Assembly (NCBI GenBank): GCA_030844895.1
Contig: CM061225.1
Location: forward strand, 107,584,688-107,648,687
DNA: 64,000 nt
Source of the DNA: Ambrosia x helenae
Lineage: Eukaryota; Streptophyta; Magnoliopsida; Asterales; Asteraceae
Direction of reading: 5' to 3'
The notes beneath the pieces are model-generated. The model ran no database searches. It was given only the letters and a program-made list of their open reading frames with translations, and was not told where the DNA came from. Positions 33,795-44,867 of this stretch are shown here, in pieces. Within the stretch, counting starts at the first letter, position 1; each line of letters starts with the position of its first letter. Made by a program: the position numbers and the translations under genes.

Positions 33795-34732
33795 ACCTCC
33801 TCATCAGCGAGCAGGAGAAGCCCTAGACTAGGGGGACTTGAAGGGATAGGGAGCCTAATCTGAAAGGCGTCCCTATCCCCACTAAGTAACAACCTGCGCC
33901 ACGTCACGGCGCAGGAGCATACTCGCGCGAGGACAGCCAATCAACACCCTCGCGCGCCGGCACAAATGATAAGCAACAATTAATACCTGATACGCGCGTG
34001 CCATCACACGCGGAAGATTCCCTTAGCACGTTGAAGGAGGTACAAGGGACGACAAAAGGAAGATTCATAAGGATCTGTGTCAGAGCATACACCAACAGAA
34101 GAAGGACATGTGGCAGATAGTACAAAAGGGGAACGGCTGCACTGTACACGCTGTCGTGAACAGTGACCAGCAGGCATTACTTCCTCCACTGTCAGGCGTC
34201 AAATCAGACAGCAGAGATAGCCTGGACACTGTAGCAAGTACGACGTTACTGTGCACCACCAGAAGGCGGACACGTGTCCAACTGCAACAGCGACCGCACT
34301 GTGGGCTGACGTCATCAACAGTGCCTCGTCCTTTCCCGCCATTTCCAGAAAGACCATGGGCTTGGGCCCCGGTTGGGCCCAAGCCAATGGTGTCACTTGT
34401 GGGCCTCTCCATGCGGTCCACTATTAAGCCTATAAATAGCATCAGATGCAACTCATGTATTCATTCACATATACAACCATCACTACTATACTCATTACTT
34501 GTAATTCTCTCTTGTTAGCAATAATATTCCGGTGCCTTCACAGTGGACGTAGGTCATTAACGACCGAACCACTTAAATCTCTTGTTCATATCACACGCAA
34601 CACATACCACACTCACCTTAACAAACTCTCGGGTTGTCATAACGGTTTGGGTAAAGGATTAAACCTGTAGTTACATAAGTATTAACCCCCCGGAGGTTAG
34701 TCTTAATCTCCGGTGTACTTATTGTTTCTTCA
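33795..34732 (+). repeat. Gypsy 3' LTR
   Basis: Same as the 5' LTR but for two single-base length changes (a lost C at the AACAACC run near 33891; an extra C in GGGCCCC near 34368). TATAAATAG is at 34431-34439. Bases just upstream of 33795 are not shared with the left LTR and are not clearly purine-rich, so the true LTR start may lie a few tens of bases earlier. Confidence 0.9.
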
Positions 34733-34847
34733 GGTGGGACAACCACCAGGAAGATGGTGGTAAGTCTTACAATTCTTTACTATTTACTATTTTTACCTCG
34801 TTTTCAATTCTAATAATGTGACTAATTATTTTTAACTCTAAATGCAG

Positions 34848-37263
34848 CTCCTCCCAGGAGAACACGGGGCAAGGAAAAAAACCTTGCCCTAAGAAAACAA
34901 CATAAGAAAGGCAAAGTAGATATTACATTTGATGAGGCCGCCACCTGCGTACGTGCCTGTAGGCAAACTTGGTGGCTTCTTCACCCGGGAGGCATCCATG
35001 TATATAAGGCGTGAGGTCCCATTGGATGTGGAAGGATGGGATGATGTATCTGAGTATGATAGAAACGGGTTATTTGAGTTTTTAAAGGTTAGTGATTTGT
35101 AAATATATATTCTATATGTTATTTGTTGATTTTTTTCTATCTGACTAGCTTGTTTTATTTAATTATTTGACCGAGTTCAACTTGGATTTCCAAGCTGTTA
35201 ATGATGATCTCCTTGCCATTAAAAAAACATGGAGGCATTATGGTGGCTGTCAGAAAGCGGTACAACGACTGCAAACACCAAGCAAAGAATTATTATTTGC
35301 AGGCGGCGGGAGATGATGAGGATGTAGAGTTAGCAAGGCAAAATCCGCCCCCTCCAGTATGAAACCTGAAAACTGAATTCAAGCTGTTGATCACTTCTAC
35401 AGTCCAGAGCATAAGAGGAAGTCTGAAATAAACAAAGCTGCCCGCCAAAAACAAGCGAGCACATACCGAGGTGGAACGAGCTCTTTTACCAGTCACTGTT
35501 ACAAAAAGGTATACACACACACACATATACATAGATGATAATGTTTATTTAACTTATAATTTAACTTTTAATGTTAAACAGAGCATCGAACGGTATGAAG
35601 CATACCGTACTGGACATACAGGAAGGCAGGGGACGTTTGATACCCCTCAGAATGAAGAGAATTATGTAAGCATTTATTTATAATCTATTATATATATTTT
35701 TAATCTATTAAATCACTTTTGTAAAATACAGCACATGGTAAAGTCACGGGTTGAGTCTGAACGTCAACGGATCGCCGAAGAAGAAGGAGGAGGAGGAAGT
35801 AGTTCCCAACAGGTGGATGAGGTTGGTATATATTTGTTTATGTGTGTGTTTAGTTTTCATGTTTTTGCGATTGTTTGTTGGGTTTAAAGTAGGTTAAAAC
35901 TAATATTATTTGAGGTGTTTGAAGGTTGCTATATTTGAAGAGGTGTTGGGTAGACCTCGCAGACATGTTCGTGGGATTGGGCATATGCCTTTTTCCGAGA
36001 GAAAGCCTTCCACAAGTTATGCCTACGCAACCGATATTTACACAAGTATGTCTTTGTACTTTAAATGTTAGTATTTGGTATAAATATGTTTAGTAAATAG
36101 GATATTTGACCCATTTGGTATATATTTGTAGTTTAAATGTTGATAGTTGACCAATTTGGTATATATTTGTAGGTATTTGTTGATAGTTGACCTATTTGGT
36201 AAAAATTTATTTAGTAAATAGGATATTTGGCCCATTTGGTGTATATATGTAGTTTAAAGTTGATAGTTGACCCATTTGGTATATATTTGTAGTTATTTGT
36301 TAATAGTTGACCCATTTGGTATAAATATGTTTAGTAAATAGGATATTTGACCTTTTTGGTATATATTTGTAGTTTAAATGTTGATAGTTAACCAATTTGG
36401 TATATATTTGTAGTTATTTGTTAATAGTTGACCCATTTGGTATATAATTGTAGTTTAAATGTTGATAGTTAACCTATTTGGTAAAAATATGTTTAATAAA
36501 TAGGATATTTGACCCATTTGGTGTATATTTGTAGTTTAAAGTTGATAGTTGACCCATTTGATATATTTGTAGTTATTTGTTAATAGTTGACCTATTTGGT
36601 ATAAATATGTTTAGTAAATAGGATATTTGACCTTTTTGGTATATATGTGTAGTTTAAATGTTGATAGTTGACGCATTTGGTATATATTTGTAGTTATTGG
36701 TTAATAGTTGACCCATTTGGTATATATTTGTAGTTTAAATGTTGATAGTTGACCCATTTGGTATATATTTGTAGTTATTTGTTAATAGTTGACCCATTTG
36801 GTATATATTTGTAGTTTAAATGTTGATAGTTGACCCATTTGGTATATATTTGTTGTTATTTGTTAATAGTTGACCCATTCGGTATAAATATGTTTAGTAA
36901 ATATGATATTTGACCCATTTGGTATATATTTATAGTTTTAATGTTGCTAGTTGACCCATTTGGTATATGTTTTTAGTTTGACCCATTTGGTGTATGTATG
37001 TTTGCTAAATGTTAATATTTGACCCGTTTAGTATAAATATGTTTAGTAAATAAGATATTAATTTGACCCATTTGGTATAAATATATTCGTAGGAGCAAAT
37101 GAATGTCTTCGTGAAGAATCCTCAATTCCAAGCGCAAATGCTCCAAACGGCTAATCAATTGGTCCAATCTCAAAACTTTGAAAATCAAGGCGGAAGCGAC
37201 AATAGTGGCGATCACGATCACGACAACGCCGACGAAGACGGAGATGAAGACGAAGACGTTTAG
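34848..37263 (+). pseudogene. CACTA second gene (Ptta/En/Spm-like), decayed, multi-exon
   Basis: Exon-like blocks with GT/AG borders are 34848-35087, about 35170-35508, 35582-35665, 35732-35821, 35925-36045 and 37093-37263 (stop TAG). Reading them gives PVGKLGGFFTREASMYI, VRKRYNDCKHQAKNYYLQ, FYSPEHKRKSEINKAARQ, TGRQGTFDTPQNEENY, EVLGRPRRHVRGIGHMP and an acidic end, GDHDHDNADEDGDEDEDV. Order and style match plant transposase Ptta/En/Spm-type proteins encoded beside the CACTA transposase. There is a frameshift in the first block (near 34950-34965) and stop codons in the second (near 35357-35375). The Gypsy element lies just upstream, so the gene is cut off from its start. Confidence 0.75.
36056..37085. 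repeat. Degenerate minisatellite in the last intron of the CACTA second gene
   Basis: More than 20 copies of GTTGACCCATTTGGTATATA-type sequence alternate with TTGTAGTTTAAATGTTGATA and TTGTAGTTATTTGTTAATA, with a third variant (ATATGTTTAGTAAATAGG). Unit spacing is about 40-50 bases in a higher-order pattern. Confidence 0.9.
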
Positions 37264-37376
37264 CCAGTTTTGGTATGTTTGTTTAGTTTTGATGGTGTAT
37301 GCTTGAATCTAATTAGGTTGGTATGTTAGTTTAGTTTTGATGATATGTTTAGACAAATGTTGGTTAAACTTGGTAT

Positions 37377-37379
<3 letters not shown>

Positions 37380-37456
<77 letters not shown>
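37380..37456. repeat. (AT)n-(GT)n microsatellite
   Basis: A run of AT dinucleotides changes to GT near 37438. Confidence 0.95.
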
Positions 37457-37540
37457 AAATGTTGCTATGTTGGTTAATTAATTTTGTTATGATTTTTTTT
37501 GTTATGCGTGTGCGGAATAAGCGAACAGGAAAAAAAGGGC

Positions 37541-37808
37541 CTTTAGCGGTGACGACATCACCGCTAAAGCTCTTGCCCAAATTGTACAGGAATCTGCCAC
37601 GTGGAAAAAAAAATAAAGGTAAAAGATAATGGCACGTGGATAAATACCTTTAGTGGGGACCCCTTTAGCGGCAACATGAGCATTAGGCACAACCAAATTT
37701 AGAAAAGATCATTAGCAGCGACTGTCGCCGCTAATGATCGAGTCGCCGCTATTGATGTAGTATTAGCGGCGACAGGCGTCGCCGCTAAAAGTCTATTGCC
37801 TTGTAGTG
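37541..37808. repeat. CACTA right subterminal and terminal repeats
   Basis: Copies of TTTAGCGG(T/C)GAC, CACCGCTAAAGC, TGTCGCCGCTAATGATCG and TTAGCGGCGACAGGCGTCGC lie in both orientations, ending CTTGTAGTG. Confidence 0.85.
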
Positions 37809-38099
37809 CATGTATCTGGTGCTTGAAATTGCAACAATAGAGATCACATAAATCAACCTATTAATTCTCTGAGTTGAAATAGGTGACTCAATACACATTA
37901 TGTGAATGGTAAACTCTTTATTATTTGCATTAATCTTTACAAGTATAAATACAAGGAATACATGAGAATGGTTACATTATAGAATGAGAGAATATCTCTG
38001 ATTGACAAAAATATACAAATCACATTTAAAGGAAATATATAACTGATTTCGCTAGGAGGAAATTGAGGATGAAAGACTTTATGGGATATGCTGACACCC

Positions 38100-38312
38100 C
38101 CGTTAATGCGAAATAGCGGTTGGCAACTTGTTTGTCGCTGTGAAGATGTTGGCAACTTGTTTGTCGCTGGAGATAAATTTGGTGTGAAGACGACCGGCTG
38201 CAACGAGTTCACGAACAAAATGGTAGTCTATTTCGATGTGCTTTCCTCTTTTGTGAGACATGGGATTTTGCGTTAAAAACAAAGCACTCTTGTTCTCACA
38301 AAATTATGTAGG
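38100..38312 (-). pseudogene. RNase H C-terminal remnant joined to gag
   Basis: The minus strand reads CENKSALFLTQNPMSHKRGK, then HIEIDYHFVRELV, matching the last part of Copia RNase H (compare CDNKSALFMTQNPVSHKRAK at 44379). Protease, integrase and reverse transcriptase between gag and this tail are gone. The last part has a 22-base tandem duplication (CAGCGACAAACAAGTTGCC). Confidence 0.8.
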
Positions 38313-38439
38313 ACCTGAATCGGCAGTCCAATCTGGAGTTTCGGTTGCAACATTGCATTGAGCATAGAAGGCATCGACTAGATTAGCATTGAGAGATTTT
38401 TTGACAAAAGAACCAAGATTTGGACCAGTGGTCGCATAG

Positions 38440-39244
38440 TGACCTTCTTTTCGGCATAATTAGCATAGAGGAGGGCGTTTGGTATAGGAACTTCCATGCC
38501 CACGAGAATTATTTGAGTGTCATCCTTTACCATGGGATGAACCGGTACGGTGGAATTGGTTTTTGGGTTGAGTTGCATAGAAAGTGGCCTGTGGAGGTTG
38601 TGACCTATGGAGTTTTTTGACGAACATTTCATGGTTTTTGGTATTTGCTAACAGGTCACGAAAAGATGGGGCGGGACAAATGGTTCTTAGGTAAGTGGAG
38701 AAGTTTTCAAAGAAGGCACCTAGTCCACAAAGGAACCAATGGCATTTGTCCTCATCACTTATGGGATGCCCAATAGCCGCTACTTGGTTGGTTAGAGACT
38801 TGAATTTATGACAAAAATCGGACACGGATGAGTCGCCTTTTTGAAGAGTTCAAAGAGTGTCCTTAAGACTGTGAATGCGTTCAATCGAACAATGGCTATT
38901 GGCATCGGCTAAGGCCTTCCACACACTAAACGCCGTGATATGGCCAATAGTCTCAGCCATCGCCTCTTCGGTGAGAGTGGAATTGATCAAGAGGATGACC
39001 TTTTGGTCAGTGGTTTTCAAAGAATTATATTCAGGATTTTCAAAGGTTTGGTTCTCGGTGGTGAGTTTTTCGGGAGGGGAGCGGTTGAGCCATCAATATG
39101 GCCGAGTAAAATAAGATATGCGAGAACCGACGTGAGTTGTTTCTCCCATGGAAGATAGTTTGTGGAGTTCAGTTTGATATTGATTAGATGGCTGAGGGAA
39201 TGTAGTGGTATGGTGGAGAGGTCGAAAGTTGTGTTGGTGGCCAT
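38440..39244 (-). pseudogene. Copia gag, frameshifted
   Basis: It starts MATNTTFDLSTIPLHSLSH and contains INIKLNSTNYLPWEKQL, the Copia-type N-terminal gag start. After a frame change it reads LTNQVAAIGHPISDEDKCHW and LLANTKNHEMFVKKLH, as in UBN2-type gag. In a third frame near 38450-38480 a degenerate zinc knuckle (LCRKEGHYAT) follows, with a stop in the first Cys block. At least two frameshifts make it non-functional. The sequence is related to the gag at 40297. Confidence 0.75.
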
Positions 39245-39560
39245 GAGAAGTGAACGACAAAAAGAAAGAAGAAAATAAAGGAGAGTTCTTGGTCAGCGAA
39301 TTCAGAGAAAGTAAGGGATGAAATCATGAGTGGCTGATACCATATGTGAATGGCAAACTCTTTATTATTTGCATTAATCTTTATCTTTACAAGTATAAAT
39401 ACAAGGAATACAAGGGAATGGTTACAATATAGAATGAGAGAATATATTTCATTAACAAAAATTTACAAATCACATTTAAAGGAAATATATAACTAATTTG
39501 ACTAGGAGGAAATTGAGGATGAAAGACTTTATGGGATATGTTGACACGCATATCACATTA

Positions 39561-40056
39561 AGAAACTAAACAACAAATCAACCCAAATCCCATAAAAATC
39601 ACAAATAACAATTAAGAATAATAAATGTTTCTAATAATCGTTTTCAGAAAAAAATAAAAGAAAATCTCAATTCTTAATCATGAACTAAAGTAAATTAAAA
39701 CACTTCAAAATGAGAAAAGACCTAACACTTTATAATGCTTTACAACATGAGGGCTCATCTTGTATAACTTGTATATATATATTTTTTGCTTGTTTAGTAT
39801 TCTTGTGTACAATCCTCAACTCTTTAAGCTTTTGAGATACCTGCATATTTAATGAAAAAATGACTTAACATGTGGTATTATAACTTAACAAATGATCAAC
39901 TTCGTATAGTGGTCAGCAATTACAAACAAGTATATTCATCATAATGTCTATAGTATAAAGTATTTGTAAATGTATCTTATTCAAACTTCATTCTCAGAAA
40001 TAATGGTCGACTAAACACCATAAAGGGAATATTAAAAATTATAGATTTAACCAAAT
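39561..40056. other. AT-rich interval, no gene
   Basis: I see nothing coding and no clear repeat. Confidence 0.6.
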
Positions 40057-40061
40057 GTAAC

Positions 40062-40220
40062 TATAAAGGAAAGTCAACTATAGTCAATGTGTAATAGTCA
40101 ATGTACATTATTATGATTAATTGTGTGTTAATGTATTTCCATATATTATTGTAATCCTTCATTATAAATAAAAGCTCCCAACAACCTCACAATCATTGAG
40201 GTTGAATATTATTCATTACA
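40062..40220 (+). repeat. Copia 5' LTR
   Basis: It starts TATAAAGG and ends TTACA. TATAAATAAAAG near 40166 is a likely TATA box. Confidence 0.9.
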
Positions 40221-40296
40221 TGGTATCAGCCTAACCTAATTCTCCCCCCAAATTCTTTTCTTTTTCCTTCTTCCTGCGACCTCTCTTTTCTCGGCC

Positions 40297-41163
40297 ATGG
40301 CCGCCGAGTCTTCACCCATCACCACTCCTTCTGTTCCCCACCTATCTCCCATCAAACTCTCATCATCTAACTACCTTGTGTGGCACAATCATATGTGGTT
40401 GCTTATTGCCCTGCATAAACTCACCTCCCACATCGATGGTGTCTCTAAACCCCCACCGGAATCCATTATTTCCGGCGATAAAACTGCCGAAAACCCGGCA
40501 TATCAGACCTGGTCGTCTGATGACCAGAAAGCTGCCCTCTTACTGCTGTCTTCCTTATCTGAAGAGGCCGCCGCAGAGGTTTTGGGTCTAACCTCTGCCC
40601 ATCAGATCTGGCTTGCTCTTGAACAGGCTTACAGCAATGCCTTAGTGGAACGCGTTCAGTCTCTTCGGGATTCTCTCCGGCAACTCACGAAAGGTACCTC
40701 TACTGTTACTGATTTTTCACAAAAGTTTCGGAACATTTGTGAACAGCTTGCAGCGATTGGCCACCCTGTGGCAGATATTGACAAACTTCATTGGTTTTTG
40801 TGTGGACTCGGACCCTCCTATGAGGTTTTTTCGACTGCTATTCGAGCTGCTAAACCCGCCCCGTTGTTTCGTGACCTTGTTGCACAAGCCGAAAGTCACA
40901 AGATGTTCTTGCAATCCCTTCATGGCTCTGTCACCCCTCCGGCTGCATTTCATGTTCAGAATCGGCGTGATTCTTCCATGCCTATAACAGGGGCTGTGGT
41001 TCTTCTTCTAGGGGTGGTTATTCTCGGGCTCCTAATACTAAGGGTCGTGGAACACGTCGACCTCCTCATTGTCAGTTATGTCGCACTACGGGTCATTACG
41101 CCTCGTCGTGTCCACAACTCAATACCTTTGCCACTCAAGCCCCTGCTGTTGATGAAGATTTAG
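40297..41163 (+). pseudogene. Copia gag, frameshifted before the zinc knuckle
   Basis: The first 230 residues have the Copia gag start (LSPIKLSSSNYLVWHNHM, LTSHIDG) and a UBN2-type body (VERVQSLRDSLRQLTKGTST, IGHPVADIDKLHWFLCGLG). A single-base loss near 40983-40988 moves the frame, so the listed frame ends in meaningless sequence from about 40985. The zinc knuckle CQLCRTTGHYASSC lies near 41076 in the frame of pol. Gag and pol would otherwise be one frame. Confidence 0.85.
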
Positions 41164-41240
41164 CAAAGGCATTCCATGCTCAATGCCATGTTCACAACAC
41201 TACCCCTGATTGGACCGGCGATTCTGGAGCCAATGATCAT

Positions 41241-44200
41241 ATGGCACCAAATCAGGATTGTCTCCACAATACTACACCATACAAAGGTAAAAATCAGGTT
41301 ATTTTTGGTAACGGTAAGAAACTACCAATAACTCATATGGGATCTTACAATCTTTGCAAAAATATTACCTTGCGTAATGTTCTCGTTGTTCCAAATCTCA
41401 CAAGAAAATTATTATCCATAAGCAAATTGACTAATGATCACCCTGTTGATGTCTTATTCTCTCGGGATTATTTTAATATTCAGGATCGGAAGACAAAACA
41501 GGTTCTTGCTCAAGGGAAATGCGTTGATGGTTTTTATTTGCTCAAAGAAGATCCTCAAGCTTTTGTTGCAACAGTTTCAAATAAAGCCTCTTATGAGTTA
41601 TGGCATGCTCGTTTAGGCCACGTTTCTTTTGATGTTATTTCCGTTTTAAATAAACTTGGTTTGTTATCTGTTACATCGTTATTACCGAAACCTGATCTTT
41701 GTACTTCGTGTCAACTTGCCAAGGGACAAAGATTGCCTTTTGTTTTGAATGAAAAACGAGCTTCATTTCCTTTAGATTTGGTACATTGTGATTTATGGGG
41801 CCCTGCCCCTATTGCCTCTGTTGATGGTTTTCGTTATTATGTAATTTTTATAGATGATTACTCAAGGTTTACGTGGCTTTATCCTCTTAAAACGAAGACA
41901 GGTTTTTATGCGGTTTTATCTGCATTTATTAATCTTGCTCAAACTCAATGCTCCAGAAAAATCAAGGTTTTCCAGAGCGATGGTGGCACTGAGTTTGTAA
42001 ATCATACTGTTCAGAAGATATTTGAGGATAATGGCACATTTCATCATTATTTTTGTCCATATACGCCACAACAAAATGGCCGTGCAGAAAGAAAACATCG
42101 GCATATTGTTGAAACTGGACTTGCTATGCTATTTAACTCTCATGTCCCGGCTCAATATTGGACTAATGCCTTCATCTCAGCGACTTATATTATTAATCGA
42201 GTACCTACTCCTATACTCGAAAATAAGTCGCCATTTCAAGTATTATTTGACCATATGCCATGTTATGATAATTTTTGGGTTTTCGGTTGCCAAGTTTTTC
42301 CCTATTTGCGTGATTATGCTAAACACAAGCTTGAGCCTAGAAGTCTACCGTGTATCTTCATCGGTTATAGCTCAACACACAAAGGTTTTCGATGCTTAGA
42401 TCCATCTACTACTCGGGTTTATATTACTCGCCGTGCTCGTTTTAATGAAACATTATTCCCCTTTAACACCTCTACTTCTACATTACCATCTCCAACCTTA
42501 ACACTTAGTACTTTCTGTGACGACCTACCGAGCCAAAACAAACAACCTAGCCCACCCAAACCTCCAACTCCACCCGGCCCAATACCAAACCAAACCCAAC
42601 ACAAACAACCTAGCCCACCCAACCCTACATCTACACCCGGCCCAATACCAAACCAAACCCAAGACAACTCCTGCCCACTTTGTCCTACAACCGGCCCACC
42701 ACAATCACCAAGCCCACATCCTGGAACCAACCAACCCCATCCATCTAGCCCACACTCTGATACTAACCCAGCCGAACCAACCTCTACCTCTTCAACACTT
42801 AACCAAATACCTTCTGCTTCCCCACCACCTTCACCCGTAAACCATTCCTCTTCAACCCACTCACCTGACCATCATGTCCCTTCGAACAACCCATCTTCTC
42901 CCAATCTGCCATCCGCACCCCCTGGCCCATCTCATCCAACGGACCCTACACCTCCCACATCCACCTCCAACACTCATCCTATGCAAACTCGAGCTAAGGC
43001 GGGTATTTTTAAACCAAAGTATCAACCATATCTTACTGCCCTCTATTCTCATGCTTTACCAGCGGCCGTATCTTCCATTGTTGAACCACGAGGCTTCAAA
43101 TCCGCCTCCAAGGATCCACAATGGCTTGCCGCCATGAACGAAGAGATTACGGCTTTACATAAAAATAAGACATGGACTTTGGTTCCTAGGCCTTCTATCT
43201 CTAATGTAGTGGGCTCCAAATGGGTATTTCGAGTTAAGTATCATTCGGACGGGTCCATTGAACGTTACAAGGCTCGCTTAGTGGCTCAGGGCTTCACGCA
43301 AATACCAGGGTTGGACTATTCTCACACCTTTAGTCCTGTCGTCAAAGCCTCCATGGTTCGCATTGTTTTATCTCTCGCGGTACTAAACAAATGGAAGTTG
43401 CATCAACTACACATCAAAAATGCCTTTTTAAATGGTAATCTCACTGAAACGGTCTTTATGGAGCAGCCCCCTGGTTTTATTGATCCGCAACTTCCACACC
43501 ATGTTTGCAAATTATCCAAAGCCCTGTACGGACTTAAGCAAGTCCCTCGTGCCTGGTTTCAACGCCTTAGCACATTTCTTATTTCCTACGGTTTCACCTG
43601 TAGCCGAGCAGACACCTCTCTCTTCGTTCTTAAGAAAGACAACATCATAATGTATTTGCTCGTATACGTGGACGGTCTCATTTTAACAGGAAATAATGAA
43701 GCCGAGATTAGTACGTTTATTTCTCGATTGGATCGTGAGTTTGCCATTAAAGATCTTGGAGATCTAAGTTATTTTTTGGGCTTAGAGGTTCTGTATACCG
43801 ATACTGGTCTCTTTCTTACACAGGCCAAGTATGCTAAGGACATTCTTCTTCGTACTAAGCTCTATGATTCAAAACCTTGCAGCACTCCTCTTGCTCCTCA
43901 CGAGTCTTTTACTTCTCAAGGGGTATCGTACTCAGATCCTACTCTATATAGGTCTTTGGTAGGGGCCTTGCAATACTTGACTATTACCAGACCCGACTTG
44001 TCGTATGCAGTGAATCAGCTCTCTCAATTTCTTCATTGTCCGACTGTTGATCACTTCAGGGCTGTTAAGCGTCTTCTTTGCTATGTTAAAGGAACACTTT
44101 CCTTTGGTCTCACATACAGTCGTCCTCACATACCTTCCATTGTTGGTTATTCTGATGCTGATTGGGCCCGTTGTCTTGACACACGCCGCTCCACTTACGG

Positions 44201-44645
44201 TTACTCTATTTTTTTGGGAAGCAATTTAGTATCTTGGAGTGCTAAGAAGTAGCCCACTATTTCTCGCTCCAGTTGTGAGTCTGAGTATCGGGCAATGGCT
44301 AACACTGCAGCAGAACTTGTTTGGATCACTCACCTTCTACGAGAGTTGCATGCCCTTCCTCCTACTCGCCCTACACTTTTATGTGATAACAAAAGTGCTT
44401 TGTTCATGACTCAGAATCCAGTCTCTCACAAACGTGCAAAACATATTGATCTGGATTATCATTTTATTCGGGAGCTTGTTAACTCAGACAAACCGTATAC
44501 CAAGTTTGTCCCAACCAATCTTCACGTGGCAGATATTTTCACCAAAAGCCTTCCGCGTGCTCAATTTGAAGTTTTTCGTAACATGCTTCGTCTTGGACCG
44601 CCACCATTCCGATGGAAGGGGGGTATAAAGGAAAGTCAACTATAG
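41241..44645 (+). pseudogene. Copia pol with active-site change and premature stop
   Basis: Order: protease remnant (DWTGDSGANDHMAP, before 41241); GAG-pre-integrase (ELWHARLGHVSFDVIS); integrase core (VHCDLWGPAPIASVDGF, DDYSRFTWLYPL, FQSDGGTEFVN, YTPQQNGRAERKHRH); Pro-rich linker (42480-42980); reverse transcriptase (WVFRVKYHSDGSIERYKARL, HIKNAFLNGNL, ALYGLKQVPRAW); then RNase H. The catalytic YVDD box is YVDG (43670-43681), lacking the second metal-binding Asp. A TAG at 44250-44252 interrupts the frame inside RNase H (SWSAKK, stop, PTISRSSCESEYRAMA); the rest (44253-44645) continues in the same frame. With the gag frameshift there are three lesions. This copy cannot support its own transposition. 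Confidence 0.92.
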
Positions 44646-44782
44646 TCAATGTGTAATAGTCAATGTACATTATTATGATTAATTGTGTGTTAATGTATTT
44701 CCATATATTATTGTAATCCTTCATTATAAATAAAAGCTCCCAACAACCTCACAATCATTGAGGTTGAATATTATTCATTACA
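44624..44782 (+). repeat. Copia 3' LTR
   Basis: No difference from the 5' LTR was seen on reading. It is followed by the duplicated GTAAC. Confidence 0.9.
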
Positions 44783-44867
44783 GTAACACATGCAAATTCA
44801 AATAAATAATGTCTTTTTTTAGTTTCCAGTTTTTAAAGTTCGGATAGATGAAATCAATTATTAATAT

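Larger units (their letters stand above)
22382..34732 (+). mobile_element. Tat-lineage Ty3/Gypsy LTR retrotransposon with antisense gene
   Basis: Two 938-base LTRs (22382-23319, 33795-34732) enclose a complete gag-pol frame on the plus strand, a four-exon gene on the minus strand, and a 78-base tandem repeat before the 3' LTR. A second RNase H domain after the first, extra antisense ORFs and 3' tandem repeats are known traits of the Tat (Ogre/Retand-type) lineage. The LTRs differ by two single-base indels only, so the insertion is very young. It lies within a CACTA element. I see no 5-bp target duplication (left flank TATAT, right flank GGTGG), and the shared LTR sequence does not begin with TG, so the left end may have been trimmed after insertion. 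Confidence 0.92.
18430..37808. mobile_element. CACTA (En/Spm) DNA transposon, split by a nested Gypsy element
   Basis: The element starts CACTACAAGAA at 18430 and ends CTTGTAGTG at 37808, an inverted match. Both ends are followed inward by subterminal copies of TTTAGCGGCGAC and GTCGCCGCTAAAAG, as expected for CACTA transposons, whose transposase accessory protein binds such repeats. The three flanking bases are TAT on the left and CAT on the right, a near match to a 3-bp target duplication. Inside are an acidic transposase tail (20121-20336) and a decayed second gene (34848-37263). Without the Gypsy insertion (12.35 kb) the element would be about 7.0 kb. The catalytic transposase is missing, so this copy is non-autonomous. 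Confidence 0.85.
37901..39546 (-). mobile_element. Deleted Copia derivative: LTR-gag-RNase H tail-LTR
   Basis: The LTRs start TGTGAATGG and end TTGACA or CTGACA (37901-38096 and about 39351-39546; about 196 bases each, several differences). On the minus strand the 5' LTR is the right one, followed by TGGTATCAGCCAC (39350-39338) as primer-binding site. A G-run (CGGGGG) next to the left LTR is the polypurine tract. The interior holds gag and the tail of RNase H only. CACATTA abuts the left end and also occurs 7 bases past the right end, so a target duplication is not clean. Confidence 0.8.
40062..44782 (+). mobile_element. Copia LTR retrotransposon with identical short LTRs
   Basis: Two 159-base LTRs (40062-40220 and 44624-44782) read as identical. 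The target duplication GTAAC is at 40057-40061 and 44783-44787. The primer-binding site TGGTATCAGCCTAACC begins at 40221, and the polypurine tract GGAAGGGGGG is at 44614-44623. It carries one gag-pol reading unit, broken by a frameshift and a stop. Confidence 0.95.
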
